Shown here piece by piece: positions 50,367 to 61,897 of a stretch of DNA of 64,000 bases. The notes below the pieces were generated by a model. The model was not told the origin of the DNA and did no database searches. It saw nothing but the letters and a program-made list of their open reading frames with translations. The DNA comes from Agelaius tricolor. Lineage: Eukaryota; Chordata; Aves; Passeriformes; Icteridae. How positions within the stretch are numbered: position 1 is the stretch's first letter; each line of letters starts with the position of its first letter. The stretch covers positions 97,139,381 through 97,203,380 of the forward strand of contig JALJCS010000001.1 of assembly GCA_023055355.1 (NCBI GenBank), given 5' to 3'. The translations under genes and the position numbers were made by a program.

Positions 50367-52495
50367 CACGCATGCACCTACCTATGTGCACGTGGAACAT
50401 GGCTCTGGCCAACTTCCCCTAGAAGGGGATTTACATTCTGTTGCTCAAAATGATTATAAATAAAAATCAGTAGGCTTGATTAGAAACTGCAGTTCCACTT
50501 TGTTGTGGAGTATGTAGAATTTTGCTTTAAGCTGATGAGGAGAGGTGGCTAATCCTTGCAGGACATGATTGAAATGAAGATGCCAGGAATTGGAAGAGTG
50601 TTTAGTGAAAAGCAGGTGCAAGTTGCCATTTTTAGGCTCCACTGTGTACTTGAGAGGACAAACACAGAAACTGAGCCCCAGGTATTACCTAGGACTTGGA
50701 CAGGGGGAGGTTGAATAATCCTGAGGTATCCCAGGTATAACTAGGAAAAGATAAGACTAAAAGAGGATACCAAAACTCACAGCAAAACAGTACCCTCCCC
50801 TTCCAGCATCTGTACAAGACAACGTGGTGTCAACAGGGATGATGAGAGTAAGCAAATGGATAATGAGATGGAAGGACTGTTTCAAATCTTACAAAAAATG
50901 GGCAGAGAAAGAAAGGAAGCCTGGTCAATACTAAAGAATCCATTTAAATCTTCCAGTATATCAGTCTCCCAGTCAATATAAATCTATTGAATTGTCCATA
51001 GGATTGAGATCAGTTGATAGAAGCCCTGCCACAATCTTCTCAGTTTCTAAGGAAAATCTTTAGTTAAACATGTAGTAAAACTGATTTAGTGGTATAAAGC
51101 AGTGTGTGATAAAGCTGCTAGAACTTGGCTCTCCAGTATGTACTAGCCTGCTATAATTATACTTGCTGCAGCAGTATTTCCTCAGGGCAAATGCTCCTGA
51201 GAAAGCCATGGGGGGGTTCTGTGTTGATGGCAGAAATGATATTATTTTTACTTCACTGTGGGATTTTATAAATGTTTCCACCTGTTAAATAGAAAATAAT
51301 TCTCCTAGGGAGAAAAGTAAGGCTTGTGTAGAACAAGGGAACTTTTCTGAATATCTCTTTCCTATAGCTGTTGAAGAAGAAATTCACACACACAAGTCAC
51401 AACCTATAAATTTTGACAATTTAGTGATGAAAACTTTCCTATTTTCATGATAAACAAACACTTGAGACCTGGAGTTCGCCACCAACAACTAATATTTACT
51501 ACAGAGTGGTAAATCACTGCACAATCACTATAAATTACATAAATGGTGCCACTTAGTCACTAGTTTGAGAAGCAATCAGTGCATAGCTACATAAGCAATG
51601 TGGGACAGCACCTAGATGATTGTGCCCAAGATATGGCATTTCTGCAATATGTAATGAAAGACTGCAGGCCATTTCTCTGTGTGACATACCTCTGTTGTGC
51701 AATTTGTGCACAACAGGATATTTCACCCCGAAGGTGCTGAGCACAACTGAGCTGAGGCATTCTCCAGCAGCATCACCTCACTGCCCAGTCAGTGACAATG
51801 AGGCACAGCTGGGGCAGATGAGCTGACAGCCCAGACCTACTGACCTGCAGGTGCTGTGTGAGCTTTGGGGTCTGCTGACACCTGTCACAGGCTTGCACAT
51901 CTCCTAGGTCCCTGGTTTCAGCATGAGATATATATCTATTCAAGAAGGACAGAGGAGAGAATTAAGTTCTGTGCCAGAACTTAATGCTGTCCTCACAAGT
52001 GTTGCTGAGGAATCAGGCTGGGAGTTTGCAGTAGGGAAAAAGGGTGGAGAAGGAGCAGGATGCAGGTTGTCTGCAGTTGTCTGAGTCTGATATTTGGAGC
52101 TCAAAATGTATATGGGATGTGTCAGAAAGAACATTTTAACTGGCCCTCAAAGACACCCTTTTTCCTTATCCTTGAGTTATTACTTCCCCTGTATGTATAG
52201 CAGCAGTAATACCAATTCCTTAATAAACATGGAAACTGTGAAAGTAAATTCATTAAAAAGTGTGAGGTAGCCAGATACTGGTGGTATCTGCTCTTGAGGT
52301 ACCTGAGATGGGAAAAAAGGTCACAAGTATTTGGAAGTTGAAAGTGTGCAAAAGTCTCTCACTCACACTGAAGTACTTTGAGGTGATGAACCAAGGTTTT
52401 CCAAAATATATGAAAACAAAATAATTAAGTTCACCTTTAGGATATGTTAAATCACAAATTATGATATCACTATAATCAATACATTTAGTTCTAGC
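50365..52495. other. Intergenic, no gene seen
   Basis: Unique AT-rich DNA without a recognised gene or transposon. Confidence 0.5.
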
Positions 52496-52521
52496 AAAAA
52501 AAAAAAAAAAAAAAAAAAAAA
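52496..52521. repeat. Poly(A) run of 26 bases
   Basis: Uninterrupted A-run. The sequence before it has no polyadenylation signal or recognisable gene, and no flanking direct repeat was found, so a processed pseudogene is not supported. Confidence 0.9.
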
Positions 52522-54299
52522 GAAAGTGTTCAACTTTTTGTCCCAGTGTAAGATGAAAACAAACTTTGAAAAATTCCATGTATTTCTAATGGAAGAGTGT
52601 GTTTATTTTTAGTTTTATGTGGCAGATGTGCTGGGGGTCTTGGTTGAGGAAGAACTGTGATTTTGTGGAGGTCTATCCGTGCTCAGCTGCAATAATAAGA
52701 GCCATGTTCAAAGCTGAAGGCATTACATTCATGTACTACAGCAAGTGCAGACTCCCTGGGGAATTGGTTGATACCTGATGATCTATGTGGAGGTGTATAT
52801 AAAATCTGGTAATGAAAAGTTCCCAAAGAAAAACACCTGCAGTCGAGGCTGTCAAGTGCAATGGCTCTTCCTGGAAGAGATGTTTCCCTGCCCCTATGAC
52901 TCCAGCTTTCAAATATTTAGTGCAAAGCTAGAGGAAAAGTGGAGCTATGTGCTTTGCATCAATATGCTGATCACTTCTCAGTGTGAAAACAGAAATGGAG
53001 AGGAAAAGCACTTGGCATTAAACCTTGAAAATGTCATGTCTCCTACAGAGTCAATATGAAAGTTGTTGATTTGGCTGAATTCAGCTCCACCTGTTGGATT
53101 ATTGCACCTGTGAGGAAGGTACACATCATTTCAGTTTCCCTCTTCCTTTGGTGGATGTTGCAGACAGTCTCTCAGTGAGCCCTGTGCTCCTCTCTCTGCT
53201 AAGGCAGCACCCATTTCCAGAACACAATGCAGCCAGGCAGGCACACTGCAAGTGCAGATGCTTGTCAGCTTTGACTGCAGGAGAAGCACCATGGCAGGAT
53301 TTCAGAACAGAAGTAACCCTGTAAGAAGATGTTTATGTCAGAAAATAAAGTTCCTTAGCTGAAGTAGAACCTAATTAACCAAATTCTGATTTTACCAGAA
53401 TGTTCCTTCTTATGATCAAATGGTAATATGATTGGAGGGTGAAGGAGAGCTCACATTAGATTGTAATTTTTCCTTTTCAACAGAGACAGTTTCCTGTAGG
53501 ACATCTACTATGTTTTCCACACTACAGATATAATTGTCCCAAGAAGCTCTATCGCCTCTTTGAGGAAAATCAGCTCTATTTTTCAGCACTTTGAAAAAGT
53601 AAGAAATAGAAAAGTTTGGATTTTGTGCTCTTTTGTATTTTTTCTAGGGTTTTGATTTTTTTTTTACTTCCAAATTCATTAGAAGGCAGATGGAGGTGAA
53701 AGAAAAGCTATACTTAACAGAAGGAGTGCATACAACAAATGACACCTTGAAGGCTGATATATTAATGTCTTTTCTTTTTTTGGCTGTGGTTCTTGCAAAT
53801 GCAATTGTTTCCAGAAACCAATAAATATTTATTTAAAAAAAAAAAAGATACAAAACTGAGCCAAGGAAAAAGTATTTTGAACAATAATTAGTCAAATTCA
53901 ATCTTTCATGTCATGGTGAAATATTCTCCTGCCTAGCATACTGGGCTGCATATATAGAACTGTGGGATGTAGTAAGACTTTATCCAAGAAGCCTTACTCA
54001 AAGGCTAAAAAGCTAAAATTCTCTCAGAACTTAAGGCATGTAATAATGCACTTGCTGAATATTAAATTCTTCCTTGGAGTGGACCAACTGACCCCAACAA
54101 TACCCCCTGAGAGGTAGCAGAGGGCTGGATTGCTGTGGGAGCCCCAAAGCTGTGGGAGAGAGGGAATTCCAGAGGGAGGAATGCCAGGGGTGCCTCTCTC
54201 ATCTGCAGAGCTGTGGCCCAGCACCAGAGATGTGGTGGGGAAGACCACAGCCAGCCTTGGAGAGCCATTGCAGAGCCACAGACTGTGGGTCAGGGTGAA
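52522..54299. other. Intergenic, no gene seen
   Basis: Unique sequence. Short open frames at 52778-53059 and 53094-53324 lack family motifs. An A-run lies near 53836 and a T-run near 53657. Confidence 0.5.
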
Positions 54300-55625
54300 T
54301 TTGAGCTAGAAGCCACCAGAGACAATCTGAAGAGGGCACCTTTGAAAACACATGGAGTGCAGAAGAAATTTCAGGGGACAGAAAATGGCAGACATGGTTT
54401 CTGCCTTTAGAAAGGGAATAAAGGAAGCCCTTGAAAATTTTGGAGAAGTCAGCATAATTTCAGTATCTGAAAAGATCCTGGAACAAATTATTATGTGATT
54501 ACATTATTACATGTATTATATAGGCACCTAGAGAATAACAAGGTGATAAGAAACAACATAAGTTAGTGAAAAATAAGTCATGTTAAACCTGATTTCCTCT
54601 CTTTACAAGTCTGCAGGAGAAGAGAACAGTCACTGTGGTGACTTCAGTAGGGCTTTTGACACTGCTCTGTATAATGTTCTCCAACATTTCACAGCACAGT
54701 GGGAGACAGCCGCATTGAAATTACTGTACAATGGATATTTTGCTTGAAAAAACATAGCCAGAATGATTCACATTCTTATCAACACTCTCTATCAAACCAG
54801 ACAAGCACTTTATACAGGCTCCTGTGGGGGGCTATCTTGGGCCAGTTCTGTTCAATAATTTCATTAGCAGTTTAAAGGATGGAATAGCATGTATACTAAT
54901 TTGCTGATGACACCAAACTGGGAGGGGTTGCAAACCCTGTGGAGGACAAGTTTAGAATTTGAAATAGTCTTGACAAATTGGAGAAATGGCCTGAAATCAA
55001 TAAGATGAACTGAAATAAGGACAAGTACAGAGTACTGCCCTTAGAGAGGAAAAAATCAAATGCACAAATACAAGCTTGAGCATATATACAGAGAGGATCT
55101 GTGATTACTCTGCAGTAAATGATCTAGGATTACACTTAAACAAGAGACAAAAATAGTAATCTGCTGCTCAAAAGGAAAAATGTCATGAAATGTATTGTCA
55201 GAAATGTCAGAGAAGATGTAGAAGTTAATATTTAAAAGGAGTTAAGATGTGGCCAAAGGAGTTAAAATGTGGCCAGTGTTTCTGAAATACTGTGTCTAGC
55301 TTTAGTACTATCCTTTGAGAAAAGAGGATGCACAGAAAGAGAGCAATGCATTTTGGACACCTTGACTTCTAAGGAAAGGTTCAAATATATTATTATTTTC
55401 ATTGGAAAATGGAAGCTAGAGGGAATATAATGATGGTCCTGAAATACCAAAGAAAAATTGGATAGTGTTTAACTGTATTTCTTGCCTATTGAAAACAAGA
55501 GGACAGCTAGATTTGCAGTAATGCAAAATTATGTTCCATATCACAAAGCATTTCCCAGTTTTCAGTAAGGCACTGGAATTTTGAGGACAGGTTCTATATC
55601 ACCTTCACTGGACATTTAAGAAGAG
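54300..55625 (+). mobile_element. Old CR1 LINE relic including the reverse-transcriptase domain
   Basis: Plus-strand CR1 ORF2 remnant. It begins near 'GAAGAGGGCACCTTTGAAAA' and passes through the RT motif A region DFSRAFDT (54640-54663) and the catalytic FADDTKLGG motif (54900-54926), where both Asp residues are retained. The two motifs lie in different frames, and stops and gaps occur between them, so no protein can be made. Downstream parts resemble the CR1 region before its 3' UTR, with a 19 bp local duplication (about 55240-55277). The terminal 'ATTCTATG' repeat was not found, so the 3' end may be lost. It is more diverged than the CR1 copies at 29.6 and 37 kb. Confidence 0.85.
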
Positions 55626-56622
55626 ATTAAACATCTCTCATGGGTTGTACAAAAATACTTGGTTCTGCTCTAAAGCATGACTGTGGAGTTTGGCTCTGGA
55701 GTTTTTTTAAAGTTTCTATCAGTGTTACAGTTGCATGATTTTTGGGAAGCTTATCCTGGTAGTCTGCCTCCATTTTTAAATGTGTACTTCGCAATCCTTT
55801 TCTCCTGAATAATTCTTTTCCAAACAGATACATTGCCACCATATTTCTAACAAAAGATGCTTTGACTCAGGGCTCTGGTGAACACAGTGTTGGAAATCCT
55901 GCTGACTCTAATGGGGTTTTCAGGGACCCGGTTCAAAATGTCTTTGCTTTAGTAACAGTGAAAGGCTGAGCTATAAGCTTTCTTCAGAAAAAATATTATG
56001 TGATCCCTGCTCCTTGGCTACTGCTAGAGAGTGGCTGTTGGTATCATAGCAGGCAAAGCTGGGTTGAGCTAATGCCTGTTAGAGCTGCTAATGGTCCATT
56101 ATACGATTTAGAGAGTGCTACAGAATGTTTGTCTGGTGCTGTTAACCAGTCGTATTTCATCTGCTAATCACATCAAGTTAAAAAAAAAGCCATATTTTTT
56201 CATTACACCAAGTCCCTAGGTTCATCACCTGCTCCAGACTAATCCTGTTAGAGCTGCATCTTGGCAGAGGCACTTCTGGCAAGGCACAGTCCAGAGACAG
56301 GGAAAAACTCTCTCTGTCCTGCCAAGCTGAGATTACAAAGTTATTAAAAACTGTATGAGCAGCCACCAAAGTGCAAATGTCCACTGCACTGTTTTGCAGA
56401 CAATTGGCTTGCTGCTGTCCCTGGCACAAGGAGGGTCTGGATCATGCACAGCATCCAAAACAGCAGTAGGAGACCCCACAGGATTCCCACACTGTGACAG
56501 ACCATCAAACTTTGTCTACAGTCAAATTCAAAATGTAATGTGAGTGATTCCAGCAAGAAACTCGAGCAGACAAAATAATTCAGTAATTAGCAACATGTTA
56601 GCTATTAGAGAATATTTTTCCT
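55626..56622. other. Intergenic, no gene seen
   Basis: Unique AT-rich sequence. Confidence 0.5.
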
Positions 56623-56826
56623 GTGAGGCTGGTGAGACACTGGCACAGGTTACTCAGAGAAGTTGTGGATGCCCCATCTCTTGAAGCATTCAAGGCCAGG
56701 TTGGATGGTGCTTTGAACCACCTGGTCTAGTGGAAGGTGTCCCTGCCTGTAGTAGGAGTGCTGGAACAAAATGATCTTTAAGGTCCCTTCCAATCCAAGC
56801 CAAGCCATTCTATAATTATATGATAT
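56623..56826 (+). mobile_element. CR1 LINE 3' end (short 5'-truncated copy)
   Basis: About 200 bp matching the CR1 3' terminus: 'GAGGCTGGTGAGACACTGGC', 'GAAGTTGTGGATGCCCCATC', 'CAAGGCCAGGTTGGATGG', 'CTGGTCTAGTGGAAGGTGTCCCTGCC', 'TTAAGGTCCCTTCCAA' and the final 'CATTCTATAATTATATGAT' microsatellite-like tail. Confidence 0.95.
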
Positions 56827-57409
56827 CAAATAAAGCCTGGTTGCAAAAAATGAAATTTTTTCATCTATATGCCATACATTCAGAAGAATTAACTTGTCCA
56901 GTCTCAAATGCATTTGGCCCCAGAAATCTGTGATTTTCTGCATCAAAACTGACTTGCAGCAGCCACTTCTCGTGACACTTGGCTGCTTTGCAGAAATAAG
57001 TGCAGCTTGTGCCTGCCCTGTCATCAAATGCAACACAGTGACAAGTAGACAAGAGAAACAGTGCTCAGGAATTTTCTGGGAGCTGGTAGACTACAGCCCG
57101 AAATTGCCATGTCAGCACTAATATATTAAGTCCTAAAAAAATTTGGAACTCTGTTTTTCTCAGTTCCCCTAGGCCATGTTGCCCTGGGAGGGATCTGCAT
57201 GAGCAGCTTCTACTTTGCTGGGTTTCAGATGTGTCTCCTGAAATCCCATTCCAGTCAAGGGGGTTTTGGCTGAAGAACATCTCCTCTCCCTTTCTGCTTT
57301 GCCAGAAGAGAGATGTGCTAATCCTCTGGGTTTACAGCTTAGTCTGTCTTTTCCTGAGGCTGGAACTGATTGCTAAAGGTTTGGTTAAAGTTTAATCAAA
57401 TCACTTTTA
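56827..57409. other. Intergenic, no gene seen
   Basis: Unique sequence between a CR1 tail and a TA-rich repeat. Confidence 0.5.
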
Positions 57410-57612
57410 ATATGTACATATACATGTACACGGTACATATACATATATACATATACATATACATGTATATGTATATGATATACATATATGATATACATAT
57501 ATGTATATATGTATATATGTATATATGTATATATGTATATATGTATATATGTATATATGTATATGTATATATGTATATGTATATATACATATATGTATAT
57601 GATATACATATC
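57410..57612. repeat. Compound (TA)/(TATG)/(CATA) low-complexity repeat
   Basis: About 200 bases of alternating TACATA, TATATG and GATATACATA units, almost wholly A, T, C and G in alternating purine-pyrimidine order. The central part has eight or so TATATATG-type repeats, and both strands look alike, so the sequence can form long imperfect hairpins. The open frames through it (runs of Tyr, Ile, Met, Val, His) are artefacts. Confidence 0.92.
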
Positions 57613-59772
57613 CCTGTGTGCTTGTGTGTATCTTGTTTAGAAGATCTCACCCCTTCCTCTGTTTATTTTAGCTTCTGGAATAAGTAACACTAAAATTTTA
57701 TATGTAAACACTATAGGTTCAACAGTGATTTGGACAGTGAGGCTGCAGCTTTTTTGAAAGGAGATGGTGAAGCTGTGACTCACTGGTGAGTCTTGGAGTT
57801 CTCAAGGCCCTGGACTCAAGGATACTTAGGAAACATGCTCCCAGGACTGATACAAGCATACTAATGGTTGGGTGTGCTGAAATAAGGATTTTGGAAAATC
57901 AGATCTACCTGTGTTTGTCAGTACAGCAGAAATACAAGGCTGTACAACCCCCTTTTTTTTTTTATTCATATGTCTGCATTCAGAAAAGCCTGCAGAAGCC
58001 TAGTGACCCTGTAGGGTTTTGGGCAGCCCATGAGGCTTGTTGGTGGCAGGGCTACACAGGCAGGCAGGGACAAGAGCCAGCAGGAGGTGTGCTTGTGTGT
58101 CCTGATACCTCGAAGGCCGTCTGTAAGCTGCTCGGGGTGTGGATGTGTGGTAAAAGAGCATCCTTCCCAGGCACACAGACCTGGCTAAATCCTTGCTCAG
58201 AGCCCTTTCCTTCATTAGCCTTTGAGGATTTATCCTCCTTAGCAGGTTGCTGTAAATGAATGACTTGCTTTACACTTGTTAGCAGGTAGCCGATACTGTT
58301 TGTGGATCGCTTTGTGGTGTGAGTTTGACATGCAGGATTACCTGATCTCTGCGGGCTGAAGCTGTTAAGAAAAACCTTTTTTTTTACCCTTACTCTAATA
58401 TTTGCTTCTCCTGAAACATAGGTATTTTTACTAATCACTCTAATTATATAGAGTATACAAAGCCTGCTTTGTTAGCTTTCTTCTTGATGGCACGCTGTAG
58501 GTGTAGTCCATTAAAGAAGCTGTGCCTGTTACTTTGTGCTCTGCAATGAGAAGATAACTACTTTGATTACTTATGATTATAATTTTTATATATTTTGCAT
58601 ATTTCAATATTTATTTCACAATAAATGTGACCTTAGTCCAACTCCATGTTTACTTTTATTCTTCCCTTAAAATACAATAAAAATAAAATGATTGTATTTA
58701 TTCATACAAATTTTCTAAATATTCTTGTCACTGCTGGTATCATAACCTGGTGTAGGGAACCACTGTTTTCTGGTTGTATAGGAACGTGAAAAGTTGTCAG
58801 GAAAGGGAGAGCCTATACACCCAATATTCAATAAAAAGGAGGGGTGTAAGCAGAGAAACATCCACAGACATGGGTTATAATATCCAAGAAAGAGTCTGAA
58901 GTGAAATGAATGAAATGACATCATTTCAGGCTGACATGAGTTCATAATGAAAAACCTAAAGGCTGTAGAATTTCCAAATAATCTCACAACATTGTTAAAA
59001 TGTCACATAATGAAAGATGAAATTGAATGTAGGACAGATAGCTGCTGTTAAATTAACTGATAGAAATGCAAGGCAGAAGGCAACTCTCTCTACCTCAGCA
59101 CTACAGTACTCTAAATCAAATAAATCATAAGAAAGAACATGAACACCACCATGGGTAGTTCATTGAAAAAGTTTCAACAGGAAATAAGAAAGCAGATCAA
59201 ATGAAAGTTAAGCTGTAATAAGAATGGGACAAAGAACAGTGCCAAATCAAAAGAAAACCAAATGCACTGGAGCCCTATTAACTAATGTAGAAGGAGGTCT
59301 CTAGGGTGTATAATTTCAAATACTCCAGCTAAAAACACTATAGTTGAAACCAGAGAAAAGGATAATATTAGAAATATGCATGGAATGCTTTCTTCTACAT
59401 GAGTGAGATTTTTAAAATTAGGACAGGAAAATGAGCAAGCATATAATGCAGAAAATAGGATAGAAATTGAAGTCTACTATTGATGCTTTCAAACTTAAGA
59501 GAAGAAACCACCCTTGTAGACATCAGAAATTTCTCAAAGATAATTCTTGTCTGTGTATTATACAACTGTCATGTGCAATTCACCACCACCAGACCACTCT
59601 TTAAAGCTGAGCAATAATTAGATACTCCTGTGCTGAATAGAGCAAGTGGGCTCTATCAGCCTCTGATGCACTGCCACATGATGGGTAAGGGCTCTGCAGT
59701 TGTATCACAGTCCCTGACACACCACAGCTGCCAGCAGCCTTCATGGCATTAACTATTGCCCTGCTGGCCAAG
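57613..59772. other. Intergenic, no gene seen
   Basis: Unique AT-rich DNA; T-runs near 57951 and 58376. An open frame at 57786-58259 (plus) has no recognisable domain. Confidence 0.5.
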
Positions 59773-59987
59773 ATGGAAAATGCACGAGGCAAACATGCCT
59801 TCCTGCTCTCCATGGATGGAAAATGCACGAGGCAAACATGCCTTCCTGCTCTCCATGGATGGAAAATGCACGAGGCAAACATGCCTTCCTGCTCTGCATG
59901 GATGGAAAATGCATGAAGCAAACATGCCTTCCTGCTCTCCATGGATGGAAAATGCATGAAGCAAACATGCCTTCCTGCTCTCCATGG
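59773..59987. repeat. Minisatellite, five 43 bp units
   Basis: Five head-to-tail 43 bp units at 59773, 59816, 59859, 59902 and 59945. Units 1-3 carry GCACGAGGC; units 4-5 carry GCATGAAGC, so they share two changes, one of them a CpG to TpG transition. Unit 3 alone has CTCTGCATGG in place of CTCTCCATGG. The unit length leaves remainder 1 on division by 3, so every frame cycles through all phases with a 43-residue protein period, and long open frames on both strands follow from the unit lacking stops. Not coding. Confidence 0.97.
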
Positions 59988-61897
59988 CTTGCACTGAAGA
60001 GCAGTAGCTGCTTAGCCTTCCTTTGGAGCTACAAAGCTTAAGACCAAACATGCTGTGCAAAACCAGTTTGCTGCTGGCCATGCCTGGAGGCAAAAAAACC
60101 TGGATACAATTGGTCTGATTGCATATAGTGCAACTCCTCAGGTTTCTGCCAAGCACAGTTGTCATTTATTCTTCTGGGAGGGGATAGGAATATATAACCA
60201 CTTAGTCATTGTGTATTCTCTTTGAAATTTTTTTCTAATATTCAGATTGCTGGAGCCTGGTGTGAATTTTAAATTAAGGAACTAGAGGGGGAGAATGCAT
60301 TTCTTTTTGTTAATGGCTTTTTCTTTCAAGCCACATTATTATTCAGTTGCCATGGTTTATCTGATTTTGTAAAGTACCCAGGGAGATGTGACAATGATTG
60401 GGTACTTAGAAATACACTGATAGATAGACATAGCCTATCTGTGAGGGTAGAATATTAACATTTTCTATGCTGGTGACCACCTACTGCCTTGGTAAACTAA
60501 AATCAGGATCCTTTTCCCTTTACTTGTTGAGTGAATTAGATCATTGACTGCTAACAAATGTTACTCTCTACAGTAAAACTCTTTACTGTTACAATTCCTG
60601 CTTAAGCAGAAAAAAACAGACCCAGCAGAACTATTCCTCCTTTGGAAACAAATACATATTTTTAAAGTAAAAAAACATAGCTTGATTTCAAATGTAAACT
60701 TCCCAGTGCTTGCTCATTTGTGCTGTTCTTGCTTTAAAAGCTGCATTTGTTAACTCTCCTGCACTCATTAAGACAGCCCATACATGGTAAAGCTTTGTGC
60801 AGTTCATTTCCCACAGCTGTCTTCAGAGCCCACTGGTCCACTGCAATCTTGACATCTTATTTACAAGTCCTTTGTGTGGGATTAATAAAAAAGAAAACTC
60901 AAAAGAGGATGTTTGTGTTTTTGACCAGGATATGTGTGTGGTACTCCAAAGCCAGCACAAGTCCAGCACACTCCACCCCAAATGGTTTTTTCTCTATGCC
61001 AGCAAGACTCTTATCCCCAGAATACAGAATTTCCTACACCAAGGTGATGCTCTTGGCAGTTTTTTCTACCACCAACTCACATGGGTCTTGTAGGCACAAA
61101 GATTTTCTAGACTATAATCAAATGTTATAAAATGAACAACAATAATCCAAGCTGATGCAAATTTGGGCATGTGCCTGAAAGATGCTGTACCAGGCTCTGG
61201 CTGGCAGTGCCAGCTGAAAAGCAGCTCATTTAACAGGCTCAGTTCTTCATTTGGCCTTTTGCCTATATATTTTGAAGAATTTTTACCTTCCAAAAATGCT
61301 CCCAAAACACATTTCTGTTTCATGCAGCCAATCTGCTCTTTTGTTGAGTGGACTCTTACATGATGAATAACATGATCAATGGTCAAGCAAATGCAGGATC
61401 CAGTCCTGCATACACCCATTGCCACATGTGGGAGTACCACTGCAGAGCAAGTGTGCTCCTGCAAGGGGCACAGACTTGCCCTAGCTTTAAGCACTTAACT
61501 TGTGCTTCAGGTTCAGAGGAGTAATTTGTATGGCTAGCCATAAGCTTGTATTTTAGAGCATTATTGCTCCCAGCAGATTGCTCTGCTTCTGCAGGATCAG
61601 TTCCATAGGGGTGCAGGCTGTGCAGGTGAGCAGAGAGGAGCACAGCAGTGAGATTGCACTGTGTCCTGGCATTTTGAATGAGAGCATCCCCTCAGCCTGC
61701 ACACAAAGTGGAAAAAGTTTTGTATTGTAGATGATAAAAATCACATCATTCCAAAATATTTATATTACATAGAAACACTGCATGCTCTGGTGACCACTGT
61801 CTGTCAGACTATTAAACGTGGGGCTGCTGTATTTTTATAGGGGGGTGTATGCTGATAGGTGCATCCACACTAGTGCATATAAGGGTTTTATACCTAT
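59988..61897. other. Intergenic, no gene seen
   Basis: Unique AT-rich sequence without a recognised gene or transposon; leads directly into the second TTCC array. Confidence 0.5.

Noticed and set aside
52250..52525. Poly(A) run suggesting a processed pseudogene
   Set aside because: No gene-like sequence or AATAAA precedes the A-run, and no flanking direct repeat was found.
59601..60165. Open frames with repeated peptide across the 43 bp minisatellite
   Set aside because: The period in protein equals 43 residues because the unit length is not a multiple of 3; open in several frames and on both strands. No signal or domain.
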